Shown here: positions 11,579 through 23,391 of the stretch, in pieces
Position numbering within the stretch: the first letter of the stretch is position 1
How the letters are laid out: the number at the start of each line of letters is the position of its first letter
Assembly: GCF_037126465.1 (NCBI RefSeq)
Contig: NW_026999318.1
Coordinates: 2,514,447 to 2,578,446 of the forward strand
Direction of reading: 5' to 3'
DNA length: 64,000 bases
From: Ornithodoros turicata
Taxonomy: Eukaryota; Arthropoda; Arachnida; Ixodida; Argasidae
Made by a program: the position numbers and the translations under genes
Notes under the pieces: generated by a model
The model's input: the letters and a program-made list of their open reading frames with translations, nothing else
Told to the model about the DNA's origin: nothing
The model's database searches: none

Positions 11579-12301
11579 ATGGAACAACATCAGGAACTTA
11601 TGGATGCATTCTCTACCACATTGAAAGGCAGCCTGAAGCCTAGGTTTGAGCTAGTCAAGCCCGATCTGTTTGACGAACAATCAGCGAGCCCAATGTCTTG
11701 GCTCAACTTTTACGAATATGCCTGTGACAAAAATTACTGGCATCTAGATCAAGACCGGGTAATGAATATGTGAATGTTCTTGACTGGAATAGCGAAGAAA
11801 TGGTACGAGCTGCGTTTGCAGGACCATCCGGATCAGTCATGGGAAGAATGGAAGAAGGATTTTCTAGTCTCATTTGAAGAAACTTCGGTGGAACGTTGGG
11901 ACCGACCCATGTGCTTCCGGTATAGATCATCAGACAGCCCTTTGGAATATTTCTTTGAAAAGCGACGATTACTGCAGGTTGCCGACAGCAACCTTCCGGC
12001 GACATCTTTAGTCCCGTTGATGATGCACGGGCTGACAAAAGACATGCAAAAACAGGTTCAGGTGAAGTCGCCTAAATCAGTCGAGGAGCTGCATATGTGC
12101 CTGAAGGAACTGTGTGTTGATAATGGACCACGTAGTTCGGGGGATTCTCTGCAAGGCGCTGGAAGCACAAATTCCTTTCGTGATCGGCGGGGCATGTCAT
12201 CACAGGATGGTGGCAATCGTGCATGGCATGTTCGAGGTCCACCGGCCGTAAGGACTGTGGATTATCGGGAACCTGAGGATGTTGGCAGACTGGATATATA
12301 A
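11579..12301 (+). pseudogene. Ty3/gypsy gag remnant
   Basis: Contains a Retrotrans_gag-like capsid segment: KKWYELRLQDHPDQSWEEWK, then FRYRSSDSPLEYFFEKRRLL and LMMHGLTKDMQKQV. An in-frame stop lies at 11,771-11,773, and the ORF continues from 11,774 in the same frame. Related upstream coding sequence begins about 11,390. No zinc knuckle was seen after the capsid. It precedes protease and reverse transcriptase in the expected order. Decayed copy. Confidence 0.65.
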
Positions 12302-12379
12302 AAAAAAAACAGTAAAAGAGGGTGTACAGTCCCACCCGTTGACATCAAGTGAGTCTTTTTTTTTCTGTGCAACAAGGCT

Positions 12380-13530
12380 CTTTTATATGTCGATGTCATT
12401 GTAAACGGGAAACCCGTCAAGGCGCTAATCGACAGTAGGGCATCGGTCAGTGTAGTAAACAGAAACATTGTGAACGACGGGTGTATCACCGTCGGAAGGG
12501 CAATAGATGTAGTCAGTTATGATGGTACAAGAAACGTTTATAACCAATGGGCCAATGTTACGTTCAGTTTTCAAACCATTACCAAGCGAACAAAGGCTTT
12601 GGTAATTGAAAACGTTGAGTACGACCTCCTTTTGTCACACCCAGACATGAAAGAACTGCGCATGAACATCTACTGGAATGACGAGGTAACAGTGCAAGAT
12701 GTCTCTGTTGGAACGTGTGCTCTCCAAAAAAAGAATAGTAGAGGGAGCCGAGGAGGTCTTTCAGAAATACCCTGACCTTGACAAATATCCACCGGCCACA
12801 ACATGCCTGGAGGTGCCATTTGAGTTAAAAGACACAACAGTTGTTCACAAGAAACGATACAACATGTCAAGAGATGAAAGGAGCTGGCTAAAGCAGGAAT
12901 TGGGAGAGATGCTGCAAGCAAAAATTATTCGACCGTCCCTCTCGACGTTTGCATCTCCAATTACGATAGTGCAAACGGAAGATGGCTCGTTTAGGCTTTG
13001 CACCGATTACAGGTGTATAAACCGGCAAACGGAGCTCTTTCCTTTTCCAGTGCCACGCATTGATAGTATCATCGATGAAACTGGCGGTTGTTCCGTATTC
13101 TCTGGGATAGACCTATGCAAAGGCTTCTGGCAAGTCCCACTTCAGGAAGAGTTCAAGAAGTACACGGCTTTTGTCACTCCCTTTGGGGTATACGAATACA
13201 ACAGACTTCCATTTGATTGGAAGAATTCACCAGCATGGTTTCAGAAGATGTTGAGTGAAGCTTTGAGTGATTTCCTCGGTATTTTCTGTAACGTGTACGT
13301 CGATGACATTATCATTTATTCTCGGTCAAAAGAGGAACATTCACAGCATCTCGCACTGGTTCTACAAGCATTGTCCAAGGCTCATGTGAAAATCAATCAC
13401 AAGAAGAGTGAGTTTTTCAAGCAGCAGGTTCAATTTTTGGGACGAGTGTTCGACGGTAACACCAAGACAACTAAACTAGAGTCAGTGGCACGCATCCAGA
13501 AAGCAGAAAGCATCATGAAGCAGGTGGAGG
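12380..13530 (+). pseudogene. Ty3/gypsy pol remnant (protease + reverse transcriptase)
   Basis: A retropepsin-like segment at about 12,395-12,470 reads VKALIDSRASVSVV, where the catalytic D-S/T-G has become DSR. From 12,699 an open frame encodes a reverse transcriptase: LCTDYRCINRQ, FSGIDLCKGFWQVPL, FVTPFGVYEYNRLPF, and the active site YVDDIIIYS (about 13,300). It ends at QFLGRVF (13,450). RNase H and integrase are missing. The sequence runs out near 13,530, so the element is 3'-truncated. The mutated protease site and frame breaks show it is inactive. Confidence 0.75.
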
Positions 13531-13674
13531 CCGGAAAGTCAGCTTACTGTGGTCTCCCTGCGGGTCCCCGGTGGAACAGTGGTCCCGGTGCGCCTTGCCT
13601 GCTAGAGGGTGGTTCGCTGCTGGTTTGCCGAAAAATTTAGGATGTTGCATGGCCGAATTACGCCGAACATGGTG

Positions 13675-13900
13675 TTCGTTGTTCGGGTCACCAAATGTAG
13701 AGGAAGAGTCCTGACCGGCGATGATGGAATGTCCCAGCGGGCAGATGTGCGTGGCCTCACGCTAGGACGGTGCCGGTAGAACTGGCTGGCAGGCGCAGTG
13801 GCGCGCGCCAGCAGAGGCAAGTCGTTGTCATCGTCGTGCACGGGCCGCCACACACGTATCCTGTCCCCAAGTGTTTGCCCCTGGTCCATTTGAGATTTGG
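13675..13900 (-). repeat. LTR/primer-site fragment of a second retrotransposon (candidate)
   Basis: TTCGGGTCACCAAATGTAG (from 13,677) closely resembles the primer-binding junction of the intact gypsy element (58,511-58,525). The sequence to its right would then be a 5' LTR in minus orientation. The right boundary is not defined and no second LTR was found. Confidence 0.35.
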
Positions 13901-14482
13901 TAACCTCTCCGAGTTCATTATTAGAAAAGTCAGTGCTTACGGACTTCTCAACAAGTAGGCTCCCTATGGCTTTCTTGTCTTTCAATATGTCGGATAGTGC
14001 TCTTGCAGATCTTAGTGGGAAAATGGAAAGAACACAATAAAAAAGTGAAGAAGCAAACGAAGCAATTAAGAAAGTAACTGGTGCAAATGTCATAACGCTG
14101 TGCAATAACAAGACCTATCGTGTTAGCAACATTGACTGGATTAAGAACCCAAGGAGCACCTGCGACACAAAGCACAATATTCTTCATGGGTTACCACATC
14201 GCGCAGTATGTGAAAGACATCAGAGATCTCAACCAACTCTACTGGTTTGGCAACTAAAGGAGGACCTCAGGGCTCGAGGAATGCAGAACATTTATGGTGC
14301 CCGAACTTTGTGTCACGACTGGATTCGGTCTGTCGCTTTAAATTATCACTTGCATTGTATGACCCCACTGGCATATCTCTTTGTGTTCCGCTGGTTGTGC
14401 TAGGGTGGCAATCTGCAGCACATCTTAGCAAAACTGTAAACTGCTCTACACAAGCATACAACGAATCCAAAGTACCACAATA

Positions 14483-16959
14483 GGGTAAGGTGGTCGATGT
14501 TGAGGACAGTTCAACTATTTCTTTAATATCAGCAAGAATAATCGCTTAAATTATACCATAATTCGTTATTGGAATCCTCAATCCCTTGAGAAATGATCCA
14601 CAATTTTTTTGCTGATAGAATATTTATTTATTTCTTACGAACCAAAACTATAAGCCTACATATTTGTAACAACTTACCCCACCCTATGGGTAAGTTGAGG
14701 ACATAAAAAATGTGCCTGTGGGAAAGTTGAGGACGCATATGAAATCAACTAAAGAAAATTACGCGCACCTCCCGCACGTGAAAGAAGCCGAAGTAAAGGT
14801 TCCTACGCACACCTCGTGGTACCACACCCTGCAGATTTGGCATTGTATCCATTTGGTCTGCTTCGAGGAGCATGCAGCGTAGAAACTTTTCCCACAAAAT
14901 CCACAGTTGTTTTGGCCGTCCTTCTCTCCTACGCCGCTGCTTGGCGTAGCCTTTCTTCTATTCTTCAATGTTCCTCCGCTTACGTTACCTTTCCCACGCT
15001 TTGAGACATCATTTTTTTCACCCCGTTTTCTGTTGTCCCTCCGTCGGGTGGCTTCGCTTACATTTTCAGGGCACGTGACCACAAAGCTACTCTGCATTCG
15101 GCTCCGACCTGCCTGCCTGGAAATTTTCGCTGGTGAAGGGATTACCTGCCTCACAGATGTCGCAGGATCTGGTGGGGCTGTCTTCCGGACGTGGCGTACC
15201 TTGCAGCGCGGAGCTAGTGGAGGGTTCATCCAGCTGCGTAGGAGCAAATTTGTGATCCGGCACACGCAATCGGTTGAAGGGAAAAATTCCTCTGGCCTCA
15301 AAGCTGCTTGAAGCATTAGCAGGGGTCGCTACAGACGCCCATACCTGTCCCAAAATGTGACCAAACTTCGATTTTGTGAACACATCGTTTGGATGAAAGC
15401 GCACCCACTGGTTCAGAAGCTGGTGGTAGGTGTGCTTAAATAGCTTGAAAAAGCACGTGTCCAGTGGCTGCAGGGCATGCGTTGTGTGACTTGGGAGGCA
15501 TAACATGACGATGTCGTTTTCTATGCAGTAGTTCAGGGCGTCTATGTCCTTAGTGTGACTCACGTGGCCATCCAAGATCAAGAGAGTTCGGCCTTGAGGT
15601 CAGTGAGCCTGGAAGTGCTTCAGCCACTGCAAAAAAATCTCTTCGTTGCTGTATCCCGAGTCCTGCATGACGACCACCGACCCATTTGGCATGCCTGCGT
15701 TGAACTCTGGCAATAAACGTTTCCCCTTAAACACAACCATGGGAGGAATGTACGTTCCCGCCGCATTGCATCACAATGACAGTCACGTTTTCGCCTTTCT
15801 CATTCAGTGTTCTTGCGACCACCGTCTTCTCACATTTTTTTGTGACCACCTTCGGCGGACGGTTGTTCATTGGACACCCTGTCTCATCCATGTTGTAGAT
15901 AAGTTGGGGGTAACCTTGTAAGTTCATCTCTTCCAAAGCCTTTTCCAGGAGGTCGTAAAAGCCGTTCGCTCTTTCCCTTGTCAAACCAGCCGCCCTAACC
16001 CGTGACAATCCCTCAGCCTGACGAATTGAGAGATCCTTGTGCCGTTTGAGGAATCCTCGAAGCCAGTCTCGTCCAGCAGCACCAGGCTCTTGAAATGGAT
16101 GATTCAGGTTAAGAGACACAGCAAGCTTGAGCGCTGCAGTGCGAACATCTTTTGATGTCAGGGGAAATCCTTTTTCGGCCAGTTGGAGCAGCCTTGAGAC
16201 GAGGTGGGTTTCTTGCTCTCGTGAAAAGACAGGAGGTCTTCCCTGATCCACAATTGTTACAAGAGGTGTCTCTTTTGAACGTTTAACGTATCTCTTAAGG
16301 GTTGCATTCTTAATGCAGAAAACACTGGCCGCCTCTCGGTAGGACATCCCGTTCTTTATGGCCGCTACTGCACTGGCGAGTTCATCATTACCGTAACTGC
16401 GTTCACGTACCCGTTTGTACTGTCGAGGCATCTGAAAAGATCATAGACAACATCTATTAAGTCAAAAACATGCACAGAAGGCAACAGCAAATTCTTCGTG
16501 ACACCTAACGATAGACAGTGACGAGTGTATGAAAACAGCGACTGTCCTCAACTTTCCCCGCAGTGCCGGGCTTCAATTTAGTCTTTTGCTTGCGTCTACC
16601 ACAATGCTCAGACCCGAGTAATGCACATGAAAACACAGGGCAGTGCCACAGCATCATGACGGTAAGGTCATATGTTACTAGTGCGGGAAGAGAACTGAGT
16701 AAATTAGAAGTCAATTTTGGCGAAAGTTAGAAATGAGACAAAAAAGACCCCTCTTACCTCGACGACAGCTGAGAAACAGCGCCTGACGTCTTTGTGAAGT
16801 GCGACGTGCAGAAATTCGACACGTGCTTCCAAAGCCCACACAGTGGCTGTCATCACCCTGGTGTCACAGACGCAAAGCAATCATTCCCAAGAAAATGCGA
16901 CGCGAAAAACCGAAACTGTCCTCAACTTGCCCCCGTCCTCAAGTAACCCCGCTTTAACC
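14483..16959 (-). mobile_element. pogo-like DNA transposon, 2,477 bp, TA target site
   Basis: The insertion is bounded by TA (14,481-14,482 and 16,960-16,961). The paralogous sequence at 21,721-21,740 has a single TA at the same point, so the boundaries are shown directly. The termini are imperfect inverted repeats (GGGTAAGGTGG... against GGTTAAAGCGG...). The motif GTTGAGGAC recurs near both ends (about 14,500, 14,695 and 14,725; inverted near 16,545 and 16,920), as expected for subterminal transposase-binding sites. Confidence 0.88.
14759..16431 (-). pseudogene. pogo/Tigger-like transposase with C-terminal PHD-like finger
   Basis: Starts at 16,431 with MPRQYKR. A Psq-type HTH (SYREAASVFCIKNATLKRYV) comes first, then a CENP-B-type HTH (WLRGFLKRHKDLSIRQ) and a DDE_1 domain with YNMDETG (first D), LILDGHVSH (second D) and ARGIFPFN. 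The C-terminus (about 14,900-14,760) has CGFCGKSF...WIQCQICRVWYHEVCV...CGRC, a PHD/zinc-ribbon-like finger known from some arthropod pogo relatives. Two lesions are visible: a one-base frameshift near 15,770 and an in-frame TGA at about 15,603. The element is otherwise nearly complete, so inactivation looks recent. Confidence 0.82.
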
Positions 16960-17172
16960 TATTTCTCATTTTGGAGCGACAGCACTGATCGAGGCTACAC
17001 TTCTGCTTCGTCACCAGCACTCCTCGACTTTTGATCATTTGTTATTTCACGGAATGACAAAGCTTATCCCTGTCAAGTGCATTCTGTTAAGAACAAAATA
17101 AAATTTCGCTTATGAAAGATAAATAGCATCAATGTGTCCAAATGCTTGGACATCACTTTTCTCCAAAATCGT

Positions 17173-17240
17173 GTTTGGCGCATCATGGCCATAGTTGCTG
17201 ATGTGCCATCAAACACTAATTCATCAGCATTATCATTCTC
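17173..17240 (+). repeat. old LINE 3' end inside duplicate A
   Basis: TTTGGCGCATCATGGCC...GATGTGCCATCAAA has the same stem-loop layout as the 3' ends of the full LINEs and is followed by a degenerate ATC-like tail. The same sequence occurs in copy B at about 21,943-22,008, so it was present before the duplication. Confidence 0.6.
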
Positions 17241-18479
17241 GGAAATCGGTACATCCCCCGTATGGTCAAATACTTAGCAACTGCGCCATTCTTGGTGCTG
17301 AACACCACGGAGAGCAAGCATCGGGTTGCACGCTCATGCATGTCTTCTGCTTTGACAAATGTGGCAGATGACGTCCTCAACTCTTCACCAAAGAAAAAAT
17401 AAAAATACTACTGTACACTCCAGTGTGCCACATATATTTCTGAAGGTCTTGATCTTGCATGCCACTCTCTTGGAACTTTAGTGCATAGACTGAAATCTGA
17501 TAGAACAACACTGACTGGGTGGCGCAATCTGCATAACGAACTGGGGATAATGCGCAGGGAAGCACAGTTTTGGCTTCAGAGGTGCATTGGGTACCTGGCA
17601 TTCCTTTCTGAATTTCAGTCTGGAGGTATGCCACAAAGTTACTTTCCTTTCGTTAACAAAGTTACTGTTATTTCTGGAGCAAACCTGAAACTGGCCACAT
17701 CACGATAGAGCAGCAGTACTTCCAAGTCCGGATTTTCCAGTGTTCCTGCTGTTCCTCAAAATAAGAGTTATACTACGGATCTTGTTCCGACTTGTGTCTG
17801 TGGGAGTCTGCGGGATGGCACATAGGATGTGAGACAGAGAAAAAATATATAGAGAGAGTGTTCTAGATGACAATACTTCCAGTTTATATAAACTATGCGC
17901 GGTGGCCATCCTTTACCACAGTAGTAAAACTTCTGTTTGGTAGACTGCATAGTGCTCCACAGTGCTCTTGTGCACTCCTGTACACTGCATAGACTATGCT
18001 GTAGTGTCCATCGCGAACGGTGCTCACACCAGTTGCAGGGCCTGGTGGTCGATATCGTGCTCGTCCCTTTTCTTGAAAGGAGGCGGATGACATTGGTTCC
18101 CGAACAGCCGAAGTTCTTCCTCATTCTTGAAAGAAAATCATGCTGCTGCACAGCCTTGCATATTTACACACAGCTGAAAGAGCAAAGTATTTTTCAAAGT
18201 CCATGGTGCTGGAACAACTCAGGGTAAGAGACATGAAATATGAATTGGTTGATTACATGGTCAAGTCCATTATAGAGCTTTGATTAAAGCAGCAGTACTG
18301 CCCTAGGAGGTATTGCTAGTGGGCTTGAAGCATGTGATGTGAGCTATATTATGTAGGGCATGTGTATAAAACGCTCACCACGACCAGTAGATATACTTTT
18401 CTTTTCATTAGTTGCTTTAATCTTTAAAAACTCTTTACTGTAGTGTCTTGAACTCGACACACTCTGAAAGTGTTCACCC

Positions 18480-19478
18480 AGGAGGTTCGCTTGTACTTCC
18501 AAATTGTCACAGGGAAACCCATTAATTTGTAGAAGAGGGAAGTTACGATAGTCGCCCTTAATACTTCTCAGTCTCTCCCAAACTTTCTTTGATGGTGTAT
18601 TTGACGTAAATGATGAAACAAAGCCTCTCCAAGATTCCCTTTGAGCTTGTTTCCGTGTCCATTATGACCTTCGTTGTCGCTGCGCCAAAAAAATCCCAAT
18701 CGTCATCATCATCATCATCATTGTTTCCGTGTCCATCTCGCTTTACCTCGTGCTTTGTTAAAGGCGAGCAAGTTCTGCGCAGTGGGGTACATATTAAAGA
18801 TACCCCACGCTCGGTTTTGTTCCCTTCGTATTTTCTCACAATCACTCGTCCACCATGGCTTGGGGCGCTTGGGGATACGGCCGGAGGTTTGTAGAATGGA
18901 TTCGACGGTGGTGCTCCGGTATTGAGCATGCAAATCGGCCTTGTAAGTAAAATTCTTTCAATCATCTTCCCTGATCTGTCAACTTTTTGACTGCCCCATA
19001 CAGAATTGTGGGCATTGAAATCGCCATGTACGAGACATGGCGATGGGAGTTCATCAAGTAAATCTTCCTGTTGTTTTTGACCTACCACCACCGATGGAGG
19101 CAGATATAAAGAGCGAACTGTTAAAACCCTATGAAGGCAAACCTGAACAGCAACTGCCTCAAAATCTGTTTTCAGTGGAAGGTGCTTTGTAGGAACATAA
19201 TTTCGTGTAAGGATTGCAACACCACCAGATGTACGTGTTGCACCTAGACGATCTTTTCGAAGTAGGTTCCACCGCCGGAGTGTGTGTGTCTGTTGTGGAT
19301 TTAGGTTAGTTTCTTGTAATGCGACACAGAATGCATCATGCCTGTCTGACAGATCGTTGACATCATCGAGATTTGCGAAGGGCCCTCGACAATTCCACTG
19401 CAGGATAGTCATAATGGAGATAATAAGAGGGCTGTGTACAAGACCAGTCCGCATGATGGAGATTAGTATGCTGTTCAA
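18480..19478 (-). pseudogene. LINE ORF2 endonuclease remnant
   Basis: Read on minus from 19,478. ILQWNCRGPFANLDDVNDL, LQETNLNPQQTHTLRRWNLL, RTSGGVAILTRN, YLPPSV and HGDFNAHNSVWGS form the N-terminal two-thirds of an AP-like endonuclease. The C-terminal part is rearranged, and the 58-bp LINE tail at 18,663-18,720 interrupts the downstream region. Reverse transcriptase is missing. It follows the ORF1 remnant at 19,565-20,290 on the same strand. Confidence 0.75.
18663..18720 (+). mobile_element. 58-bp LINE 3'-end insertion
   Basis: A perfect 16-bp target duplication TTGTTTCCGTGTCCAT flanks it (18,647-18,662 and 18,721-18,736). The insert contains only the 3' arm of the LINE hairpin (TGCGCCAAAA) and an ATC repeat. 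It lies in an older LINE of opposite orientation. Confidence 0.85.
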
Positions 19479-19564
19479 GTTAGAAGAATAGTGTTTAGGG
19501 AGGTTGTATCCTTCTCGGTGGTTGTTTTGGTTGCTAATTAGCTTTGGTTCCCCTACCTCTTCCG

Positions 19565-20290
19565 CTACTTTTTTTCTCTTCTCCTTCCAGAAAGACTCGA
19601 TGATGACTTTTGTGATATGCAGTCATCATCATCGGTGTTCATGTTTTGGGTAATGCCTTGGGAGGGGCACTTTGTGTTCCCGTCCCAAATGGATGGAGTG
19701 CCATCGACCTTTGAAGTGGTCGTGGCTGTTTCCTTCTGTGCGGTCGTTCGACCAGGCGCAGTTCCCGGAAGAGACACTTGTGTGTCCCTTACTTCTGTTT
19801 GGGGAGTGTAGGGTGAAAACTCAGAATCCCGAGGGCAGGTCTGAGTTTCCACAGACTTCCTCAGTGGCGCCACTCCCTTGCGCACCACGTTGGAAAAGGT
19901 TCCTTTCTTGCCAAAATCTACTTGTGATTTCGCTGTTCTGTATGAAATATTCTGTTCAGTCATTATTTTCAGTATGTGCTTTTCTTCCTGCCAACGAGGA
20001 CAGGACCTGGAGTAGACAGGGTGACTACCTCAACATCGCACATTGCATTTCGTTGTGGCATAATTCTGGAGCATGGTCCTTGCCAGAACACTTTGGACAG
20101 GTCGTGTGCCCGCGACAGACTCGAGAACTGGGTCCAAAGTGCTGACACTTAAAGCATCTCCTTGGGTTAGGGATGTACGGCCGTATCTTTCAATTCAGGT
20201 ATCCTACCTTGATGGTTCAGGAAGTGTGTGTAGCTTGAACGACAGAACAATATGCTTTGTGGGAAGTTATTTACTAGCTCTTCGCATTAC
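19565..20290 (-). pseudogene. LINE ORF1 (gag-like) remnant
   Basis: Minus-strand pieces match ORF1 of the LINE at 47.8-53.4 kb: LPTKHIVLSFKLHTLP near 20,260, a degraded zinc-knuckle region near 20,140, and TAKSQVDFGKKGTFSNVVRK, GVAPLRKSVETQTCP and DDDDCISQKSSSSLSG in the frame ending at 19,565. Several frame breaks occur. The N-terminal part is lost at about 20,290, where a pogo-like fragment begins. Confidence 0.65.
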
Positions 20291-20292
20291 TA

Positions 20293-20545
20293 CGTATTTT
20301 CCCGAATATAAGTCGACCCGAGTTTAGGTCGACCCCCCCAATTTGCGATGTCCAAAAAAGAAAAAAAGTAAAAGTGGTTAAGTCAAAAAGCGTTTATTCA
20401 CTCCTCATCAGAAGATGAACACGACTCTTCCGTTGTGCATTCGGGCTCTTCTTGGTGAAGCAAACATTGTCATTCAACAAGAGTCCGCACTTCCTGAACG
20501 ATCGCGCAACAAGGTCACGTGGAGTGGCAGCCCAAGCCGATAACA
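20293..20545 (-). mobile_element. 3' end of a second pogo/Tigger-like element (candidate)
   Basis: Read on minus, an acidic C-terminus EEPECTTEESCSSSDEE and a stop are followed by AATAAA and then a repeated GTCGACCTAAACTC / GGGTCGACTTATATTCGGG terminus ending beside TA. An acidic tail next to the terminus is typical of pogo-type transposases. The rest of the transposase is absent. Confidence 0.4.
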
Positions 20546-20548
20546 CTC

Positions 20549-21130
20549 AGCTGCGCATTTCCAAAAGCGATGCCCTCTTAACCCGGCCTGACTGCGTCAA
20601 ACAATACAACAACTTTATTTTGAAATGGAGAGTGGGGAGGTTCATCGCCAGAGGCGATACTCTACCCCATTGCTGGTGGGGATGTCTGGAATAAATAATG
20701 AGGCGTCCGTACGTGGTCACGGCGCGCAAGGCATTCATTACCTCTGCACTATGCCGTAGTGCAGGATTCACAAGAGAGAAAGGACCGCACAAGGTTGACC
20801 CTCGCCGCCAAAGAAGGGGAAAAAGGAAATATGAGAAGGGAGGAGACGAAAGTGGAAGGTGGCGACTAGCTGAATGGTCCTGGCCGGGCCTTCCAGGACC
20901 ACCCGTCTATGGGAAGCAGAGGCCAAAGTGGTGTGTTGTTTTCCCAGAGGGGCCCCGACGGGTCCAAAACAACCTCTGGGTCCACTCAACCACCAGGATC
21001 CCTCTTTCCCCAGACACGGGACAGCTACGCACAGCTATACGTGGGGGTCAACTCTCCCGCGGCGATCCTACCGTAATTGCGGGAGAGGGCTAATGCGGCA
21101 ACAATGCCGGGCGATTCCCGACGCTGGGTA
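20549..21130 (-). mobile_element. LINE 5'-UTR-derived repeat with its own 3' end
   Basis: The right two-thirds is the inverted counterpart of the 5' UTR at 47,778-48,190 (shared blocks such as TCCTGGCCGGGCCTTCCAGG, read on plus here). The left third (about 20,549-20,690) is different and reads on minus towards CAAAATAAAGTTG. This looks like a non-autonomous retroelement that borrows a LINE 5' region. Confidence 0.5.
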
Positions 21131-21164
21131 TGTGGATGCCATTGCAGCAAAAGAAAAAAAAAGC

Positions 21165-22992
21165 TCATTATTAGAAAAGTCAATGCTTATGGACTTGTCA
21201 ACAAGTAGGCTCCCTATGGCTTTCTTGTCTTTCAATATGTCGTATAGTGCTCTTGCAGATGTTAGTAGGAAAATGGAAAGAACACAATAAAAATGTGAAG
21301 AAGCAAATGAAGCAATTAAGAAAGTAACTGGTGCAAATGTCATAACTCTGTACAATAACAAGACCTATCGTGTTAGCAATATTGACTGGAGTAAGAACCC
21401 AAGGGGCACCTGCGACACAAAGCGCAATATCTTTCATGGGTTACCACATTGCGCAGTATGTGAAAGACATCAGAGATCTCAACCAACTCTACTGGTTTGG
21501 CAACTAAAGAAGGACCTCAAGGCTCGAGGAATGCAGAACATTTATGGTGCCTGAGCTTTGTGCCACAACTGGATTCGGTCTGTCGCTTTAAATTATCACT
21601 TGCATTGTATGACCCAACTGGCATATCTCTTTGTGTTCCGCTAGTTGTGCTAGGGTGGCAATCTGCAGCACATCTTAGCAAAACTGTCAACTGCTCTACA
21701 CAAGCATAAAACGAATCCAAAGTACCACAATATTTCTCATTTTGGGGCGACAGCACTGACCGAGGCTACACTTCACCTTCGCTACCAGCACTCGTCATTT
21801 TGATCATTTATTATTTCACGGAATGACAAAGCTTATCCCTGTCAAGTGCATTCTGTTAAGAACAAAATAAAATTTCGCTTATAAAAGATAAATAGCATCA
21901 ATGTGTCCAAATGCTTGGACACCAGTTTTCTCCAAAATCGTGTTTGGCGCATCATGGCCATAGTTGCTGATGTGCCATCAAACACTAACTCATCAGCATT
22001 ATCATTCTCGGAAATCGGTACATCCCCCATGTGGTCAAAAACTTATCAACTGCGCCATACTTGGTACTGAGCACCGCGGAGAGCAAGCATCGGTTTGCAC
22101 GCTCATGCTTGTCTTCTGCTTTGACAGGTGTGGCAGATGACGTCCTGAACTCTTCACCAAAGAAAAAAAATATTAAAAATACTACTGTACGCTCTAGTGT
22201 GCCACAGATATTTCTGAAGGTCTTGATCTTGCATGCCACTCTCTAAGAACTTTAGTGCATAGACTGAAATCTGATAGGACAACACTGACTGGGTGGCCCA
22301 ATCTCCATAACGAACTGGGGATAATGCGCAGGGGAGCACAATTTTGGCTTCAGAGGTGCATCGGGTACCTGGCATTCCTTTCTGAATTTCATTCTGGAGG
22401 TATGCCACAAAGTTACTGTTATTTCTGGAGCAAAGCTGAAACTGGCTACATCACGACAGAGCAGCAGTACTTCCAAGTCCGTTTTTTGCAGTAGTGAGCT
22501 GTTTCTCAAAATAAGAGTTATACTACGGACCTTGTTCCGACTTGTGTCTGTGGGAGTCTGCGGGATAGCATATAGGATGTAAGACAGAGAAGAAATATAA
22601 AGTGAGTGTTCTAGATGACTATACTTCCAGTTTATATAAACTATGCGCAGTGGCCATCCTTTACCACAGTCGTAAAACTTATGTTTGGTAGACTGCATAG
22701 TGCTCCACAGTGCTGCAGGAGGTGGATGACATTGGTTCCTGAACAGCCGAAGTTCCTCCTCATTCTCGAAAGAAAATCATGCTGCTGCACAGCCTTGCAT
22801 ATTTACACAGAGCTGGGAGAGCAAAGTATTTTTCAAGGTCCATGGCGCTGGAACAACTCAGGGGAAGAGACATGAGATATGAGTTGGTTGATTACATGGT
22901 CAAGTCCATTCTAGAGCTTTGATTAAAGCAGCAGTACTCTATGAGGTATTGCTCATGGGCTTGAAGCATGTGATGGGAACTATATTATGTAG
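21165..22992. repeat. duplicated segment, copy B (empty pogo site)
   Basis: Parallel copy of 13,915-18,356 without the pogo element. The empty target reads CCACAATATTTCTC around 21,726-21,739. It lacks about 115-120 bp present in copy A (near 17,970-18,085). Short open frames on both strands are fragmentary and match no family I know. One apparent minus frame near 21,940 reads through the old LINE 3' end. Confidence 0.85.
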
Positions 22993-23391
22993 ATAACTTA
23001 GTCGGAACGATGTAGCCATAGTGTTCCCGACCATCCTCAAGTGCTCACCTGGTCAGTTCTGCGCCTGCTGTGTAGGTGTATGTGTTTTGCACACATACAC
23101 ACATGGACACAGTGTCTGTTGGTGCAAATAGACCTCTACCGAAGAAACTTCACCGTGGCGTAATGATGACGTTGGTAGACATACGAAACCGAAACAGCGC
23201 AGGTGGAGAACACCACCATTTCACAAAGCTGTATTCCTTCACGAAAGTCAGGGGTGGCTTCTTTGTGCTAGTGGTACACACAAATGAGGCCACGTTTTTA
23301 GTCACTTTTTGTCTTCGTTCACGTTCCCAGTCCACCCGGGAAAGAAAAGAAGTCTTCACCCTAAGAGTTGCAGCATCTGAATGTCCATGTA
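22993..23391. other. no recognised gene
   Basis: Sequence between duplicate B and the mariner insertion. A short CA-rich stretch lies at 23,089-23,103. No coding pattern was recognised. Confidence 0.3.

Larger units (their letters stand above)
13915..18356. repeat. duplicated segment, copy A (contains the pogo insertion)
   Basis: Copy A (13,915-14,482 plus 16,962-18,356) matches copy B (21,165-22,992) in the same orientation along its length with scattered substitutions. Copy A has extra material near 17,640 (short tandem repeat) and about 17,970-18,085. I could not identify what the unit encodes. It carries an old LINE 3' end. Both edges end abruptly against unrelated sequence. Confidence 0.85.

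Noticed and set aside
21842..22239. Minus-strand frames in duplicate B that look like a conserved protein (for example around 21,940-22,030)
   Set aside because: Part of the frame runs through an old LINE 3' hairpin and tail, and stops interrupt it. No family signature supports a real protein.
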